9,604 nt of DNA from Desulfitobacterium_A sp035539115 (GCF_035539115.1 NZ_DATLJA010000057.1:1-9604), one strand, 5' to 3'; positions 1-7,107 are shown, counted from the stretch's first letter. Notes: a model not told the origin generated them from the sequence alone. Made by a program: numbers and translations.

Positions 1-197
1 CGCCGGTGGACAACTTCTCCAACCATATAACCCTTGGCAAAAAGTATTTCAACAAATTTGGGATTATGTGAGCATGGCTGATCGATATCAGCAACACTCA
101 TCGATAATAATTCATCCCGAGAATAACCTAAATTACGACAACTTTCTATTAGTATGAAAAAGCTCGGGAGATATCTTTTGCAAAATATCTCCCGAGC
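1..197 (-). pseudogene. 5'-truncated PAS-domain protein fragment, runs off left edge
   Basis: Read on the minus strand, the frame from about 155 down to the left edge translates as a stretch typical of the first half of a PAS sensor domain: CRNLGYSRDELLSMSVADID, followed by residues ending in GEVVHR. PAS domains are small-ligand or redox sensing modules, usually in histidine kinases, diguanylate cyclases or regulators. The frame is open back to a stop at 198-200. It holds no ATG, GTG or TTG before the ATG inside the PAS motif itself, and no ribosome site. The codons between 156 and 197 lie in a terminator hairpin and do not look like PAS sequence. I infer a gene that lost its 5' end, with the rest lying outside the window. 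Whether the remainder is a kinase or another output module cannot be seen. Confidence 0.5.
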
Positions 198-199
198 TT
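160..199 (-). terminator. Rho-independent terminator after the crp-DUF2892 unit
   Basis: A 15-base perfect inverted repeat (arms 160-174 and 185-199, AAGCTCGGGAGATAT) encloses a 10-base loop. On the minus strand the stem is followed by a short T run (CTTTTTC). It lies 35 bases downstream of the DUF2892 stop codon, as expected for the end of that unit. No comparable T run follows on the plus strand, so termination should act mainly on minus-strand transcripts. Confidence 0.8.
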
Positions 200-233
200 A
201 TATCTAATGACTCACTTTAGTCCTGCTGCAAAT

Positions 234-428
234 TTATCTTCGTTTGCAGGTACTAACGCCAAAGAGCGTATAAAGAGGGCACCAACCAACTATGGCTGTA
301 AAAAATGGGATAATCGCAATTAGGGCAAAGTATCTAGCATTTCCTTGAAATATAAACCAAAGCGACAAAATAATTAAACCAAGGATGACCCGAATAATTC
401 TATCTAAGCTTCCTTCATTTACTTTCAT
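234..428 (-). CDS. DUF2892 family small inner-membrane protein
   Basis: The 64-residue protein starts at the ATG at 428, preceded at 8 bases by a perfect AAGGAGG (437-443 on the complement). The frame is open further upstream, but that extension has no ribosome site and no family resemblance. The family signature is clear: the N-terminal NEGSLDRIIRVILG, two hydrophobic segments (about residues 12-28 and 32-48), then GWCPLYTLFGVST and a basic tail. The two late cysteines, C50 and C61, are typical of this family. DUF2892 domains occur alone or fused to rhodanese domains (as in YgaP), linking some of them to sulfane-sulfur handling. The molecular role of the stand-alone form is not established. 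It lies 74 bases downstream of the Crp/Fnr-type regulator in the same direction, so co-transcription and shared control are likely. Confidence 0.85.
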   Translation of the reverse strand: MKVNEGSLDRIIRVILGLIILSLWFIFQGNARYFALIAIIPFFTAIVGWCPLYTLFGVSTCKRR

Positions 429-502
429 CAGTTTTTCCTCCTTCTTGTGAATCTTCTTTATTTCAAAGATATACGAATTTGGGAAAAAGTTCAGTGACGA
501 AG

Positions 503-1165
503 TCACCGAATTAGAAGCATCTTTTCTAATTCTTGACGCCGGGTTATTTCGATCTTACCTCGAGAAAGTATGAGCAAATGATCAACCTCTAGATTTTTCA
601 AGAGGCGGCTAATCACCTCACGCACAGTCCCTAGCTCGACTGCAATTTCTTCATGCGTTTGGTATAGTAGGGGCTGTTTCTCAGTCGTATGCGCTAGAAG
701 GAAACGGATAAGGCGTATGTCAATTCGCTTGAACGTGATCTCCTCGATCAGAGCCATGACGCTCCCTAAGCGTTGGGCTAGGCTTTGGAAAGTGAAATTC
801 TGAACAGCAGGGACATGATGCATCCAATCCATATATAATTTGATAGGAATCATGAGCGCTTCCACATCCTGCTCAACCATAGCCGTAGCAGGATAAGGTA
901 TATTACCTAAGGCACTCGAAAGCATAATAATGCAGGTTTCACCCGGTTTAATACGATAGAGTAGAATTTCCCGCCCAGATTCTGCTATTTTCAGGACCTT
1001 GATCGAACCTTTAAGCAATAAGGGAATCGACGTACTGTCGTCTCCCTCCGTAAAAGCGCAAACTCCAGAACTAAGTTTTACAGGAGTAAGATCATAAGTA
1101 TGGAGTTGAACCTCTTTTAAAAAAGGGAACAGAGTATAAAGATCTGTTGTTTCTTGATCAATCAC
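503..1165 (-). CDS. Crp/Fnr family transcriptional regulator
   Basis: The 220-residue protein begins with GTG at 1165. An AGGAG ribosome site lies 9 bases upstream (1175-1179 on the complement). The N-terminal half is a cyclic-nucleotide-binding-type beta roll (GSIKVLKIAESGREILLY, then PGETC around residues 74-78). A dimerisation helix follows (about 120-150), then a Crp-type helix-turn-helix around 169-190 (THEEIAVELGTVREVISRLL). There is no Fnr-type N-terminal cysteine cluster, so a 4Fe-4S oxygen sensor is unlikely. Cysteines are at 36 and 78. C78 in the PGETC/PGESC motif recurs in this subfamily, while the second cysteine that relatives often carry a few residues later is absent (IIMLSSALG). 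The ligand is unknown. The downstream DUF2892 gene is the likely target, probably with autoregulation, but no convincing symmetric operator was found upstream. Confidence 0.9.
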   Translation of the reverse strand: MIDQETTDLYTLFPFLKEVQLHTYDLTPVKLSSGVCAFTEGDDSTSIPLLLKGSIKVLKIAESGREILLYRIKPGETCIIMLSSALGNIPYPATAMVEQDVEALMIPIKLYMDWMHHVPAVQNFTFQSLAQRLGSVMALIEEITFKRIDIRLIRFLLAHTTEKQPLLYQTHEEIAVELGTVREVISRLLKNLEVDHLLILSRGKIEITRRQELEKMLLIR

Positions 1166-1204
1166 AGCTTAAGTCTCCTCTTTACCCTACTAACTTTCCA
1201 AGCT

Positions 1205-1233
1205 ACTTTAATACCATTAACTTATTGTTTCAA
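1205..1233 (-). promoter_or_regulatory. Candidate sigma-A promoter of the crp-type gene
   Basis: On the minus strand TTGAAA (1228-1233) and TAAAGT (1205-1210) are separated by 17 bases, about 40 bases upstream of the GTG start. The -35 is good and the -10 only 4 of 6, so this is a plausible but unproven promoter. Confidence 0.3.
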
Positions 1234-1267
1234 TCGCAGTAAATCTTTTGTAACTGAGAATGTCACC

Positions 1268-1297
1268 TTGTCGCCAGCGCTTTAATACTGCTATGAT
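1268..1297 (+). promoter_or_regulatory. Candidate sigma-A promoter of the MBL-fold hydrolase gene
   Basis: TTGTCG (1268-1273) and TATGAT (1292-1297) are spaced by 18 bases, 4/6 and 5/6 matches to consensus, roughly 90 bases before the ATG at 1388. It lies in the 222-base divergent region shared with the Crp-type regulator, so cross-regulation of the hydrolase by that regulator is possible but not demonstrated. Confidence 0.4.
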
Positions 1298-1387
1298 ATT
1301 CTTACAAAGTACAGTAAAATAAACATATGACGGTATTTATCTTATCTCGAATAGGAAATTTGAACCGTAAGGAAAGAAGCGCAAAAA

Positions 1388-2359
1388 ATGCTTACGCAAG
1401 TATATCCGAATATATACAAGAACGAAATACCCCTTCCCAATAATCCGCTGAAGGCAATCAACAGCTACATTGTCCTCTCAGAGAATCGGAATCTAATCAT
1501 CGACACAGGGTTTAATCGAGCTGAATGCAGAAACGCACTTTTCCAAGGAATTCGTGAACTCGACGTTGATTTAACAAAGACGGATTTGGTATTAACCCAC
1601 ATGCATGTTGATCACTCAGGACTTGCAGCTGCTTTAGCCAAAGAAGGCGTCCGCGTTTATATAGGTAAAATAGATGGGGAATGGTTAAATCAAACGTCGA
1701 GTGGGAAGTTTATAAAGAACTTCCAAATGCTAAACGAGATCTTGGGCTTTGGCGGAGACCGCACCATTAATTTTGGCAAGGATTTCGGAACACGATCTGA
1801 GGACCCTCTTGAACTTATTCCACTATTAGAAGGGGATAAATTTGAATTAGGAGATTATTCCTTTGAAATCATTGACATTCCAGGGCATACTCCCGGTCAT
1901 ATCGGCTTGTATGAAAGAAACCACAGGCTGTTTTTTGGTGGCGATCACATCTTAGATCCCATAACTCCTAATATTACATTCTGGGGTTTTGAGCAGGACA
2001 TCTTAGCGATCTTTTTTAAGAGTTTACGTAAAGTATATGCCTATAACATCGACTACCTCTTTACTGCGCACCGGAATATTATTCGCGATCACAAAACGAG
2101 AATTAAAGAACTGTTGGCTCATCACGAAGACCGACTCAAGGAGATTAGCGGGATTATTCGTAAGGGTAAAAAGACTCCAAGTGAGACAGCTGCTGCTATG
2201 CACTGGGATCTGAGCTATACTCATTGGGAGGACTTCCCCGACCCCCAAAAATGGTTTGCATCAGGGGAAGCCACTTCGCATCTAGAGCACCTGGTTCATC
2301 TTAAGTTAGCTGACAGGGTTAATAATAACGGGAAACTATATTATGAATTAAGATCATGA
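1388..2359 (+). CDS. Metallo-beta-lactamase-fold hydrolase with C-terminal winged-helix-like domain
   Basis: This 323-residue cytoplasmic protein has no signal peptide. All MBL-fold metal ligands are visible: THMHVDH at 70-76 (H71, H73, D75, H76), GHTPGH around 166-171 (H167), D186 in GGDHIL and H228 in TAHRN. This predicts a binuclear metal, usually zinc, hydrolase active site. After residue 230 comes an all-helical segment ending in a winged-helix-like region (SETAAAMHWDL, WFASGEATSHLEHL, then LYYELRS), an arrangement common in broad-specificity MBL proteins annotated as thioesterase, glyoxalase-II-like or CoA-related. The substrate cannot be inferred; the protein is not a recognisable lactamase or persulfide dioxygenase. 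The ribosome site is weak (AAGGAAAG about 10 bases upstream). It is divergent from the Crp-type regulator and convergent with the phosphoesterase gene, 16 bases away, with no clear terminator between them. Confidence 0.9.
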   Translation: MLTQVYPNIYKNEIPLPNNPLKAINSYIVLSENRNLIIDTGFNRAECRNALFQGIRELDVDLTKTDLVLTHMHVDHSGLAAALAKEGVRVYIGKIDGEWLNQTSSGKFIKNFQMLNEILGFGGDRTINFGKDFGTRSEDPLELIPLLEGDKFELGDYSFEIIDIPGHTPGHIGLYERNHRLFFGGDHILDPITPNITFWGFEQDILAIFFKSLRKVYAYNIDYLFTAHRNIIRDHKTRIKELLAHHEDRLKEISGIIRKGKKTPSETAAAMHWDLSYTHWEDFPDPQKWFASGEATSHLEHLVHLKLADRVNNNGKLYYELRS

Positions 2360-2375
2360 TCGTGACCCAAAAGGC

Positions 2376-3833
2376 TTATTTTTTCTTAACAATTTCTTTG
2401 TACTTTGTAACCGAAAACTTAGCGATTTCGGAAATCCACCGCCCAAACCGCTGAGAATAGGTCCACCATGCTTTGCGATAAATCCAAAGTATCCCGCCGA
2501 TGATGAGGAGGATAGCAGCCCCAAGCCCATATATAATTGTGGCGTACTCCTTAAAAATTGCTCGGACAAACATCTGAGCTGCCGCAAGATAGCGATCTAC
2601 AATCACGTTAGGTGGGGACGGAAGTTCCACGACTTCAAGGTAATTTTCCTTATCGGTAACTTTAACTCGAATAAAATGATAATAACTATCCTTGGTCAAA
2701 AGTTCTGCCCCGGCCCCTCCACTAATAATATAGCGCACGTCGTCTTTAACAAAACTAAAATAAGCATGGATATGCGACAAAAACACGGTATCCACCTTGT
2801 ACTTCGTCATCAGGCTTTCAAAACGTTTGGCTTCTTCTTTGTCGGGAAAAGCATGATCAAGGTTACTGGTCCCACTCAGCTTACTTATTTCCTCTTTAAT
2901 CGGCCCCGCTTTTTGAGACTCAGACATTTGTGGATATTGATTGGGTTCAGTCTTTGCCCTCGGATCCGTGGGTGGAATGTGAGTCACTACAAAAATCCGC
3001 TTTCCTTGAGCCTTCTCTAAATCTTTTTCTAACCATTGATATTGCTCTTCGGGAATAGATCGTTTTTCCGTCCAACCGCGTGAACTATCAAGAAAGGCAA
3101 AATGGATATTTTGATAATCAAACGAATAGTATCCGGGCCCAAAGAGTTCCGTATAAATTGCTCTGCCATTTTCCCGAATGTCGTGGTTTCCTAAGGTGGT
3201 ATACAGCGGAACTTGCAACTTAGACACGGTTTCATAGAAAAGCCGATACTTATTAGGTTCACCTCCAAAGACCAGGTCACCATTGTCAATGGTAAAGGCC
3301 GGATCAATGGCATTGATTTGATCTATAATTTGCGAGAAGGTTTGATAGCCGTTTCGATTATCGCCTAAGATGACGAACTCAGGATTGGGCTGTTCTTTTA
3401 GCGCCACTTGGATGGTCTTTTGTTGTCCTGAAGAAAGGTTTACTAATAACAAAACGGTATGAGCTTCCACACTCTGGTAGCTGTCAGTATTTTTGACCTC
3501 AATCTTGCTGGAATTCACATTTTCCAAGCGAATTCGATACGTTCTTGCTTGCGGCCCACCCTTGATTGTAATTTGTACGGATGGAGAAAGTGATCGCAGT
3601 AATAGACTCTCTGAATTATCCTTTTCTTGCATCTTCCCCTTCACAAAACCCCCTTGAATTGTAACGGCAGCCCCGTTCCAATCGTATGAGGATGTTGAGC
3701 TATAAGGGTCAAACGATAGCGGAATAGGCGTAAAGTTTTCTGCAATCTTAAAGTTATTGTAGCTATGGACAAAGAAGATTCCTACGCAGACTAAAGCTAT
3801 TAGAAAAACTAAGATGGGGATTTTCTTCTTCAT
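2376..3833 (-). CDS. Membrane-anchored calcineurin-like metallophosphoesterase
   Basis: The 485-residue protein starts at an ATG with TAGGAG about 9 bases upstream. Residues 5-23 form a signal-anchor, residues 35-145 a beta-rich extracytoplasmic region, and residues 152-375 a calcineurin-like phosphoesterase domain. A second membrane segment spans about 432-452, followed by a basic cytoplasmic tail ending KEIVKKK. Catalytic motifs are GDNRNG (D158), NGDLV (D186), GNHD (216-218), THIPP (H285) and SHIHAY (H354, H356), so the bimetal centre looks intact. The first motif has R instead of the common H two residues after the aspartate, which is frequent in secreted members. The topology places the enzyme outside the membrane, where it may act on phosphodiesters or phosphomonoesters of envelope or extracellular compounds. 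The substrate is unknown. It converges with the MBL gene and is transcribed away from ldh. Confidence 0.9.
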   Translation of the reverse strand: MKKKIPILVFLIALVCVGIFFVHSYNNFKIAENFTPIPLSFDPYSSTSSYDWNGAAVTIQGGFVKGKMQEKDNSESLLLRSLSPSVQITIKGGPQARTYRIRLENVNSSKIEVKNTDSYQSVEAHTVLLLVNLSSGQQKTIQVALKEQPNPEFVILGDNRNGYQTFSQIIDQINAIDPAFTIDNGDLVFGGEPNKYRLFYETVSKLQVPLYTTLGNHDIRENGRAIYTELFGPGYYSFDYQNIHFAFLDSSRGWTEKRSIPEEQYQWLEKDLEKAQGKRIFVVTHIPPTDPRAKTEPNQYPQMSESQKAGPIKEEISKLSGTSNLDHAFPDKEEAKRFESLMTKYKVDTVFLSHIHAYFSFVKDDVRYIISGGAGAELLTKDSYYHFIRVKVTDKENYLEVVELPSPPNVIVDRYLAAAQMFVRAIFKEYATIIYGLGAAILLIIGGILWIYRKAWWTYSQRFGRWISEIAKFSVTKYKEIVKKK

Positions 3834-3875
3834 TTCGTGTTCTCCTAACCTAAATCAATCCTTGCGTTAGTGTCT

Positions 3876-3947
3876 GTTAAGCTTATCTGTTATATTCCAT
3901 TTCTGTCCAATGCCTTAATGCTTTTAACCAAGACCTAAGTATCCTGT
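3876..3947 (-). repeat. Direct repeat copy A: decayed duplicate of the amidohydrolase gene 3' end
   Basis: These 72 bases match 4970-5042 in the same orientation, about 66 of 73 aligned columns by hand count, with the first 27 bases identical. The match covers the last ~19 codons of the N-formylglutamate amidohydrolase-like gene (stop equivalent at 3890-3892) and 14 bases beyond its stop. Copy A lacks one base relative to copy B, so the reading frame is broken: it is a dead remnant. It lies between the phosphoesterase start and the ldh start, making the ldh gene flanked by direct repeats. Confidence 0.9.
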
Positions 3948-4007
3948 TTACACTACGGTTAATTTAGCCCCTTTCTTGGAAACCTAGTTTTTAAGGGGGG
4001 ATTCACT

Positions 4008-4961
4008 TTGAGTATTCATTCAAGCAAAGTCGTTATCATCGGCAGTGGGTTTGTTGGAGCAAGTATCGCCTATGCAGCCTTAATTCGCGGATTGTGTAAC
4101 AATTTGGTTCTTATTGATATTGATCGGGAAAAGGCTGAGGGGGAAGCTATGGATTTAAGCCATGGTCTTCCGTTTATTCGACCAGTCGAGATCCGTGCTG
4201 GAGGATTCGAAGCGTGCGAAGGCGCTGAGATTATTATAATCACTGCTGGTGCGAATCAGAAACCGGGGGAAACGCGCTTAGACCTCGTACAGAAGAATGC
4301 AAAGATCATGCAATCGATTTTAGATGAAGTCGTTAAGTATGAAAGAAATGCTATTCTTATTATTGTGAGTAACCCAGTTGATGTACTCACAGCATTTGCT
4401 CGGAAGGTTACGGACTTACCACCTGAACATATCATTGGCTCGGGAACTGTTCTTGATACAGCAAGATTCCGATATACCTTAAGTCAGCGCTGTGGAATTA
4501 ATGCGAGCAATATTCATGCCTATGTGGTCGGTGAACATGGGGATTCAGAAGTCTTACTCTTTAGCTCTGCGAGTATAGCCGGGAGTTCACTCGATTCATT
4601 TCGTGAGAATTGCGCAGGAGTCTCTGAAAAGGACTGGCGAGAGCAAGTGGCTGCCGAAGTGCGCAGAGCCGCCTATGAGATTATTAGCCGCAAGGGAGCA
4701 ACCTATTACGGTATCGGATTAAGTTGTGCTCAGATTATGCAAGCGATTCTGCGCGATGAGCAGAAAGTTTTAACGGTGTCGAGCTTGCTCGATGATCAGT
4801 ATCATGACTTGGGTGTTGCTTTAAGTGTCCCAAGTATTCTCGGGAAAAATGGAATTGTTCGTCGTTTGGACTTAAGAATGGATACCCTTGAAGATGAATT
4901 GTTCCAAAAATCAGTTCAGATATTACGAGAGTCATTACAAAGACCGATGGGAAACCCTTGA
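4008..4961 (+). CDS. ldh: L-lactate dehydrogenase (NAD-dependent)
   Basis: This 317-residue enzyme, full length for the family, interconverts pyruvate and L-lactate with NAD(H) in the cytoplasm. The start is TTG at 4008, with a GGGGGG-type ribosome site 7 bases upstream (about 3995-4000). The Rossmann motif GSGFVGAS lies at 12-19, with acidic residues in LIDID at 35-39 selecting NAD. The mobile loop GANQKPGETRLDLV has Q84, the residue favouring pyruvate/lactate over malate/oxaloacetate, and R90. SNPVDVLT (N122), D150 and R153 for substrate carboxylate binding, and the catalytic histidine H177 in GEHGDSE are all present. No key residue is missing. It stands alone rather than in an operon and converges with the amidohydrolase gene 22 bases away. 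The ~72-base direct repeats on both sides suggest it reached or was rearranged in this place. Confidence 0.96.
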   Translation: MSIHSSKVVIIGSGFVGASIAYAALIRGLCNNLVLIDIDREKAEGEAMDLSHGLPFIRPVEIRAGGFEACEGAEIIIITAGANQKPGETRLDLVQKNAKIMQSILDEVVKYERNAILIIVSNPVDVLTAFARKVTDLPPEHIIGSGTVLDTARFRYTLSQRCGINASNIHAYVVGEHGDSEVLLFSSASIAGSSLDSFRENCAGVSEKDWREQVAAEVRRAAYEIISRKGATYYGIGLSCAQIMQAILRDEQKVLTVSSLLDDQYHDLGVALSVPSILGKNGIVRRLDLRMDTLEDELFQKSVQILRESLQRPMGNP

Positions 4962-4969
4962 ACAGAACA

Positions 4970-5042
4970 GTTAAGCTTATCTGTTATATTCCATTTTCGT
5001 CCAATTCCTTAATGCTTTCAACCAAGGCGCCAAGTATCCTGT
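4970..5042 (-). repeat. Direct repeat copy B: intact 3' end of the amidohydrolase gene
   Basis: This is the partner of copy A at 3876-3947. It contains the functional C-terminal codons and stop (4984-4986) of the amidohydrolase gene, plus 14 downstream bases. Both copies read in the same direction, and the distance between their starts is 1094 bases, holding only ldh and its leader. Confidence 0.9.
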
Positions 5043-5688
5043 GATATCCCTGAGAATTCTGTGCGGGAACTCTGTAAAGCTTGTTAATCTCAATCTGTAC
5101 TGCGGGAATTCCGAGTTCGCAGGCTACAAAATGGGTCACTGTGTTGGATCCAGCGGCGGCAAAATAATCATGAGAAATTCTCTTTAGTCCGAAAAGTTGA
5201 AAGTTATAATCGAGTGTTTCCTGTAGTTTCGCTGACCTTAAAAGCGTTTTTCCGCCATTGGTACCAAGGTCCACGTCAAATTCCCGTTCACGGGCAGCAC
5301 CGTGGATATCCAGCACTAACTTAATCTTCTCTCGGCCACAGATTTCAGCCATTCTTTCTTTATAAATACACGGGTTGTCCACATTCGGATCACCACCATA
5401 AAGCTTACTCACCGCCAAAGCATGACAACCCGTGAGTTTATTTAAGAGATAGACGATAGAACCTGTGAATTCATCGGACATCTTAATCTTCTTTTGCCGA
5501 TAATGCCTTACTGCATGAGGCGCAGACACCAGAATAGACAGCTTCCCTGGAAGATAGAGAAAAGGATCCTCCTGCTTAGAATTTACTGCTTTATCCGTCT
5601 TGTAGAAATGTACACGCTCTATACTTACAGCCTCTTCGTTGATACGAGCTCTGCCAAACTCTTGAAGAACGTCATCGGGTTTAGCCAA
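4984..5688 (-). CDS. N-formylglutamate amidohydrolase-like protein
   Basis: The 234-residue protein starts at TTG (5688) with a perfect AAGGAGG 8 bases upstream. No ATG fits better, the first internal one being at residue 70. The fold family hydrolyses N-formyl groups from N-formylglutamate and similar compounds with a metal-bound zinc-peptidase-like site. Recognisable elements are SAPHAVRHYR (H58), the acidic pair D72-E73 followed by TGSIVYLL, LDIHGA (H129) and the C-terminal EINKLYR (E200, R206), which resembles the substrate-binding end of the family. No histidine-utilisation genes are nearby, so the physiological substrate may differ from N-formylglutamate. It converges with ldh. Its final coding bases are duplicated at 3876-3947. 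Confidence 0.85.
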   Translation of the reverse strand: MAKPDDVLQEFGRARINEEAVSIERVHFYKTDKAVNSKQEDPFLYLPGKLSILVSAPHAVRHYRQKKIKMSDEFTGSIVYLLNKLTGCHALAVSKLYGGDPNVDNPCIYKERMAEICGREKIKLVLDIHGAAREREFDVDLGTNGGKTLLRSAKLQETLDYNFQLFGLKRISHDYFAAAGSNTVTHFVACELGIPAVQIEINKLYRVPAQNSQGYHRILGALVESIKELDENGI

Positions 5689-6000
5689 ACGGGTTACCTC
5701 CTTCTACGTGACGAACCTGGTAAGGGTTATGTTAGGAAGGAACGTGGAGAAACGTTCGTCGGTCAACCTAGTAGACAGAATAAAAATAGTAAGTTATGGA
5801 TGATGGGAAACCCCACCAAACCCCTAATCAACCTCTTTTAGCATTTCAACACGTTTACTGAATATTCCTCCTATTTTAACACAATATTACATACAGTAAA
5901 ACAAAAAAGCCAGAACACTATCATAATGTTCTGGCAATTTTAACTATTACCTAGAATCCCATTATCAGTAAACAAGCTACTAAGACATATCTCTTTTTCG
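5689..6000. other. Intergenic region: amidohydrolase leader and an orphan hairpin
   Basis: This stretch of about 310 bases holds no convincing gene. Next to the amidohydrolase it has a perfect ribosome site and inverted repeats (GAACGT 5740-5745 with ACGTTC 5752-5757; GACGAAC 5710-5716 with GTTCGTC 5754-5760) that could fold in the leader RNA. Around 5840-5870 is an isolated AGGAGG on the minus strand not followed by a worthwhile frame. The terminator-like hairpin at 5909-5935 is listed separately. Confidence 0.5.
5909..5935 (-). terminator. Terminator-like hairpin without an obvious upstream gene
   Basis: The perfect 9-base stem GCCAGAACA / TGTTCTGGC (5909-5917, 5927-5935) with a 9-base loop is followed on the minus strand directly by six T residues. 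On the plus strand only CAATTTT follows. The strong direction is therefore minus, yet no minus-strand gene is visible just to its right, so the gene it once served may be lost. Confidence 0.65.
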
Positions 6001-6294
6001 ATGTCTTTAGTCTCACACTATTTAGGGGCACTAACCCTTATGCTTGAACCGGAAGCCCCACTACTAAGAAATGTTAAGTCGAGGAATTTTAGATTGCTCG
6101 ACCCATGGGAATCACTTCAAGAGCTTAAACTCATGATTAAAGTTTTAGACGTCCAGAATTGTGTGTTCCGTAATAATCATGCTTCGAACTATCTGCCGCT
6201 TAAAGCAAATTTACCCTCGGAGAAGGAAGCCTTACTCGCTACTTTAGAGCAAAGGACATCAAAAAATGAAGAAAGCCCTCTTTCAAGCTTTTAG
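6001..6294 (+). pseudogene. C-terminal remnant of a radical SAM superfamily protein
   Basis: The frame encodes 97 residues that resemble the conserved C-terminal part of a group of radical SAM Fe-S proteins: YLGALTLMLEP near residues 7-17, FRLLDPWESLQELKLMI at 30-46 and NCVFRNNHASNYLPLKANLP at 53-72. The catalytic TIM-barrel with the CxxxCxxC cluster motif, which should precede this by roughly 200 residues, is absent. The open frame upstream of 6001 does not resemble the family, and there is no ribosome site before the ATG. The 3' end also departs from the family (ESPLSSF and stop) where relatives usually continue. I infer a truncated non-functional remnant rather than a small protein. It lies between the orphan hairpin and the superoxide dismutase gene, in the same direction as the latter. 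Confidence 0.6.
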
Positions 6295-6382
6295 ATAAGC
6301 ACAATTCCCACACAAGTACGTATTTTATCAAAGAGTTGATTTCTTTATACTTAGAGCTCGTTTAATGGGGGGATATATCACT

Positions 6383-7036
6383 ATGCAATATTTTATGGTG
6401 CCACCCGGGCAACACCAGTTGCCAAAGCTGCCCTATGCTTATAACGCTCTTGAACCTGTGATAAGTTCTACATTATTACGAATTCACCATGATCAACATC
6501 ATAAAAGCTATGTAGAAGGTTTAAACAAAGCGGAGCTGAAGTTGGTTGAGGCACGGCAAAAGCGGGATTTCACTTTGGTCAAGCACTGGGAACGTGAATT
6601 GGCTTTCCACGGTTCAGGGCATATCCTGCACAGTATTTACTGGACATCGATGGCTCCCATCGGGAATAGGTGGGAGACACCTGGGGCTCAAACTATTAAT
6701 CATATCACTAACTATTTTGGCAGTCTGACTAGCTTTTTGGAACAATTTAGCGCTGCAGCCATAAATGTTGAAGCATCTGGCTGGACTTTGCTGGTTTGGC
6801 AACCAGCCTGGGGAAGGTTAGAAATACTCACGATTGAGAAACATCAGGATCTTTTTCAAGCGGGTAGTATTCCCATCCTGGTCATGGATGCTTGGGAGCA
6901 CGCTTACTATCTTGATTATCAGAATAGGCGCAAAGACTACGTTAACGCCTGGTGGCAATTAGTGAATTGGTATGAAGTAGAAAGGCGGCTGGAACAGGCC
7001 ATGCATGGGCTGATGTCCTTAGTTTCGAACCCTTGA
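6383..7036 (+). CDS. Superoxide dismutase, Fe/Mn family
   Basis: The 217-residue protein detoxifies superoxide to oxygen and hydrogen peroxide. I choose the ATG at 6383 because GGGGGG (6367-6372) serves as ribosome site about 10 bases upstream. The in-frame ATG at 6365 overlaps that site and is less likely. N-terminal family signature: LPKLPYAYNALEPVIS. Metal ligands, counted from the 6383 start, are H35 in RIHHDQHH, H83 in HILHSIYW, and D169 and H173 in MDAWEHAYYLDY. A glycine-rich HGSGH precedes the second ligand, as in Mn-type enzymes, but metal preference cannot be settled by eye. There is no signal peptide, so it is cytoplasmic or possibly spore-associated. The segment EASGWTLLVWQPAWGRLEIL is typical of the Firmicutes branch. 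It is monocistronic, ending at a clear terminator, and fits an anaerobe needing protection during oxygen exposure. Confidence 0.95.
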   Translation: MQYFMVPPGQHQLPKLPYAYNALEPVISSTLLRIHHDQHHKSYVEGLNKAELKLVEARQKRDFTLVKHWERELAFHGSGHILHSIYWTSMAPIGNRWETPGAQTINHITNYFGSLTSFLEQFSAAAINVEASGWTLLVWQPAWGRLEILTIEKHQDLFQAGSIPILVMDAWEHAYYLDYQNRRKDYVNAWWQLVNWYEVERRLEQAMHGLMSLVSNP

Positions 7037-7074
7037 TATACCTTCTCCCCTACAAACTTACCGAATATGAACTT

Positions 7075-7107
7075 AAACCCTTCGAAGCCAATCTTCGAAG
7101 GGTTTTT
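7075..7107 (+). terminator. Rho-independent terminator of the superoxide dismutase gene
   Basis: The perfect stem CCCTTCGAAG / CTTCGAAGGG (7078-7087, 7093-7102), with loop CCAAT, is followed by TTTTT. It starts 41 bases after the stop codon. The flanking AAA before the stem extends pairing and may let it work weakly in the minus direction for anything transcribed from the right. Confidence 0.92.

Noticed and set aside
2676..3020. Plus-strand open frame antisense to the phosphoesterase
   Set aside because: Lies fully inside a gene with intact catalytic motifs; composition is that of a shadow frame.
2376..3833. Phosphoesterase with R instead of H in the first metal motif (GDNR) as an inactive enzyme
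   Set aside because: Many secreted calcineurin-like phosphoesterases have this variant, and all other metal ligands are present.
5494..5841. Plus-strand open frame of 115 codons
   Set aside because: Two thirds of it lies antisense to the well-supported amidohydrolase gene, with no ribosome site and no protein-like domain.
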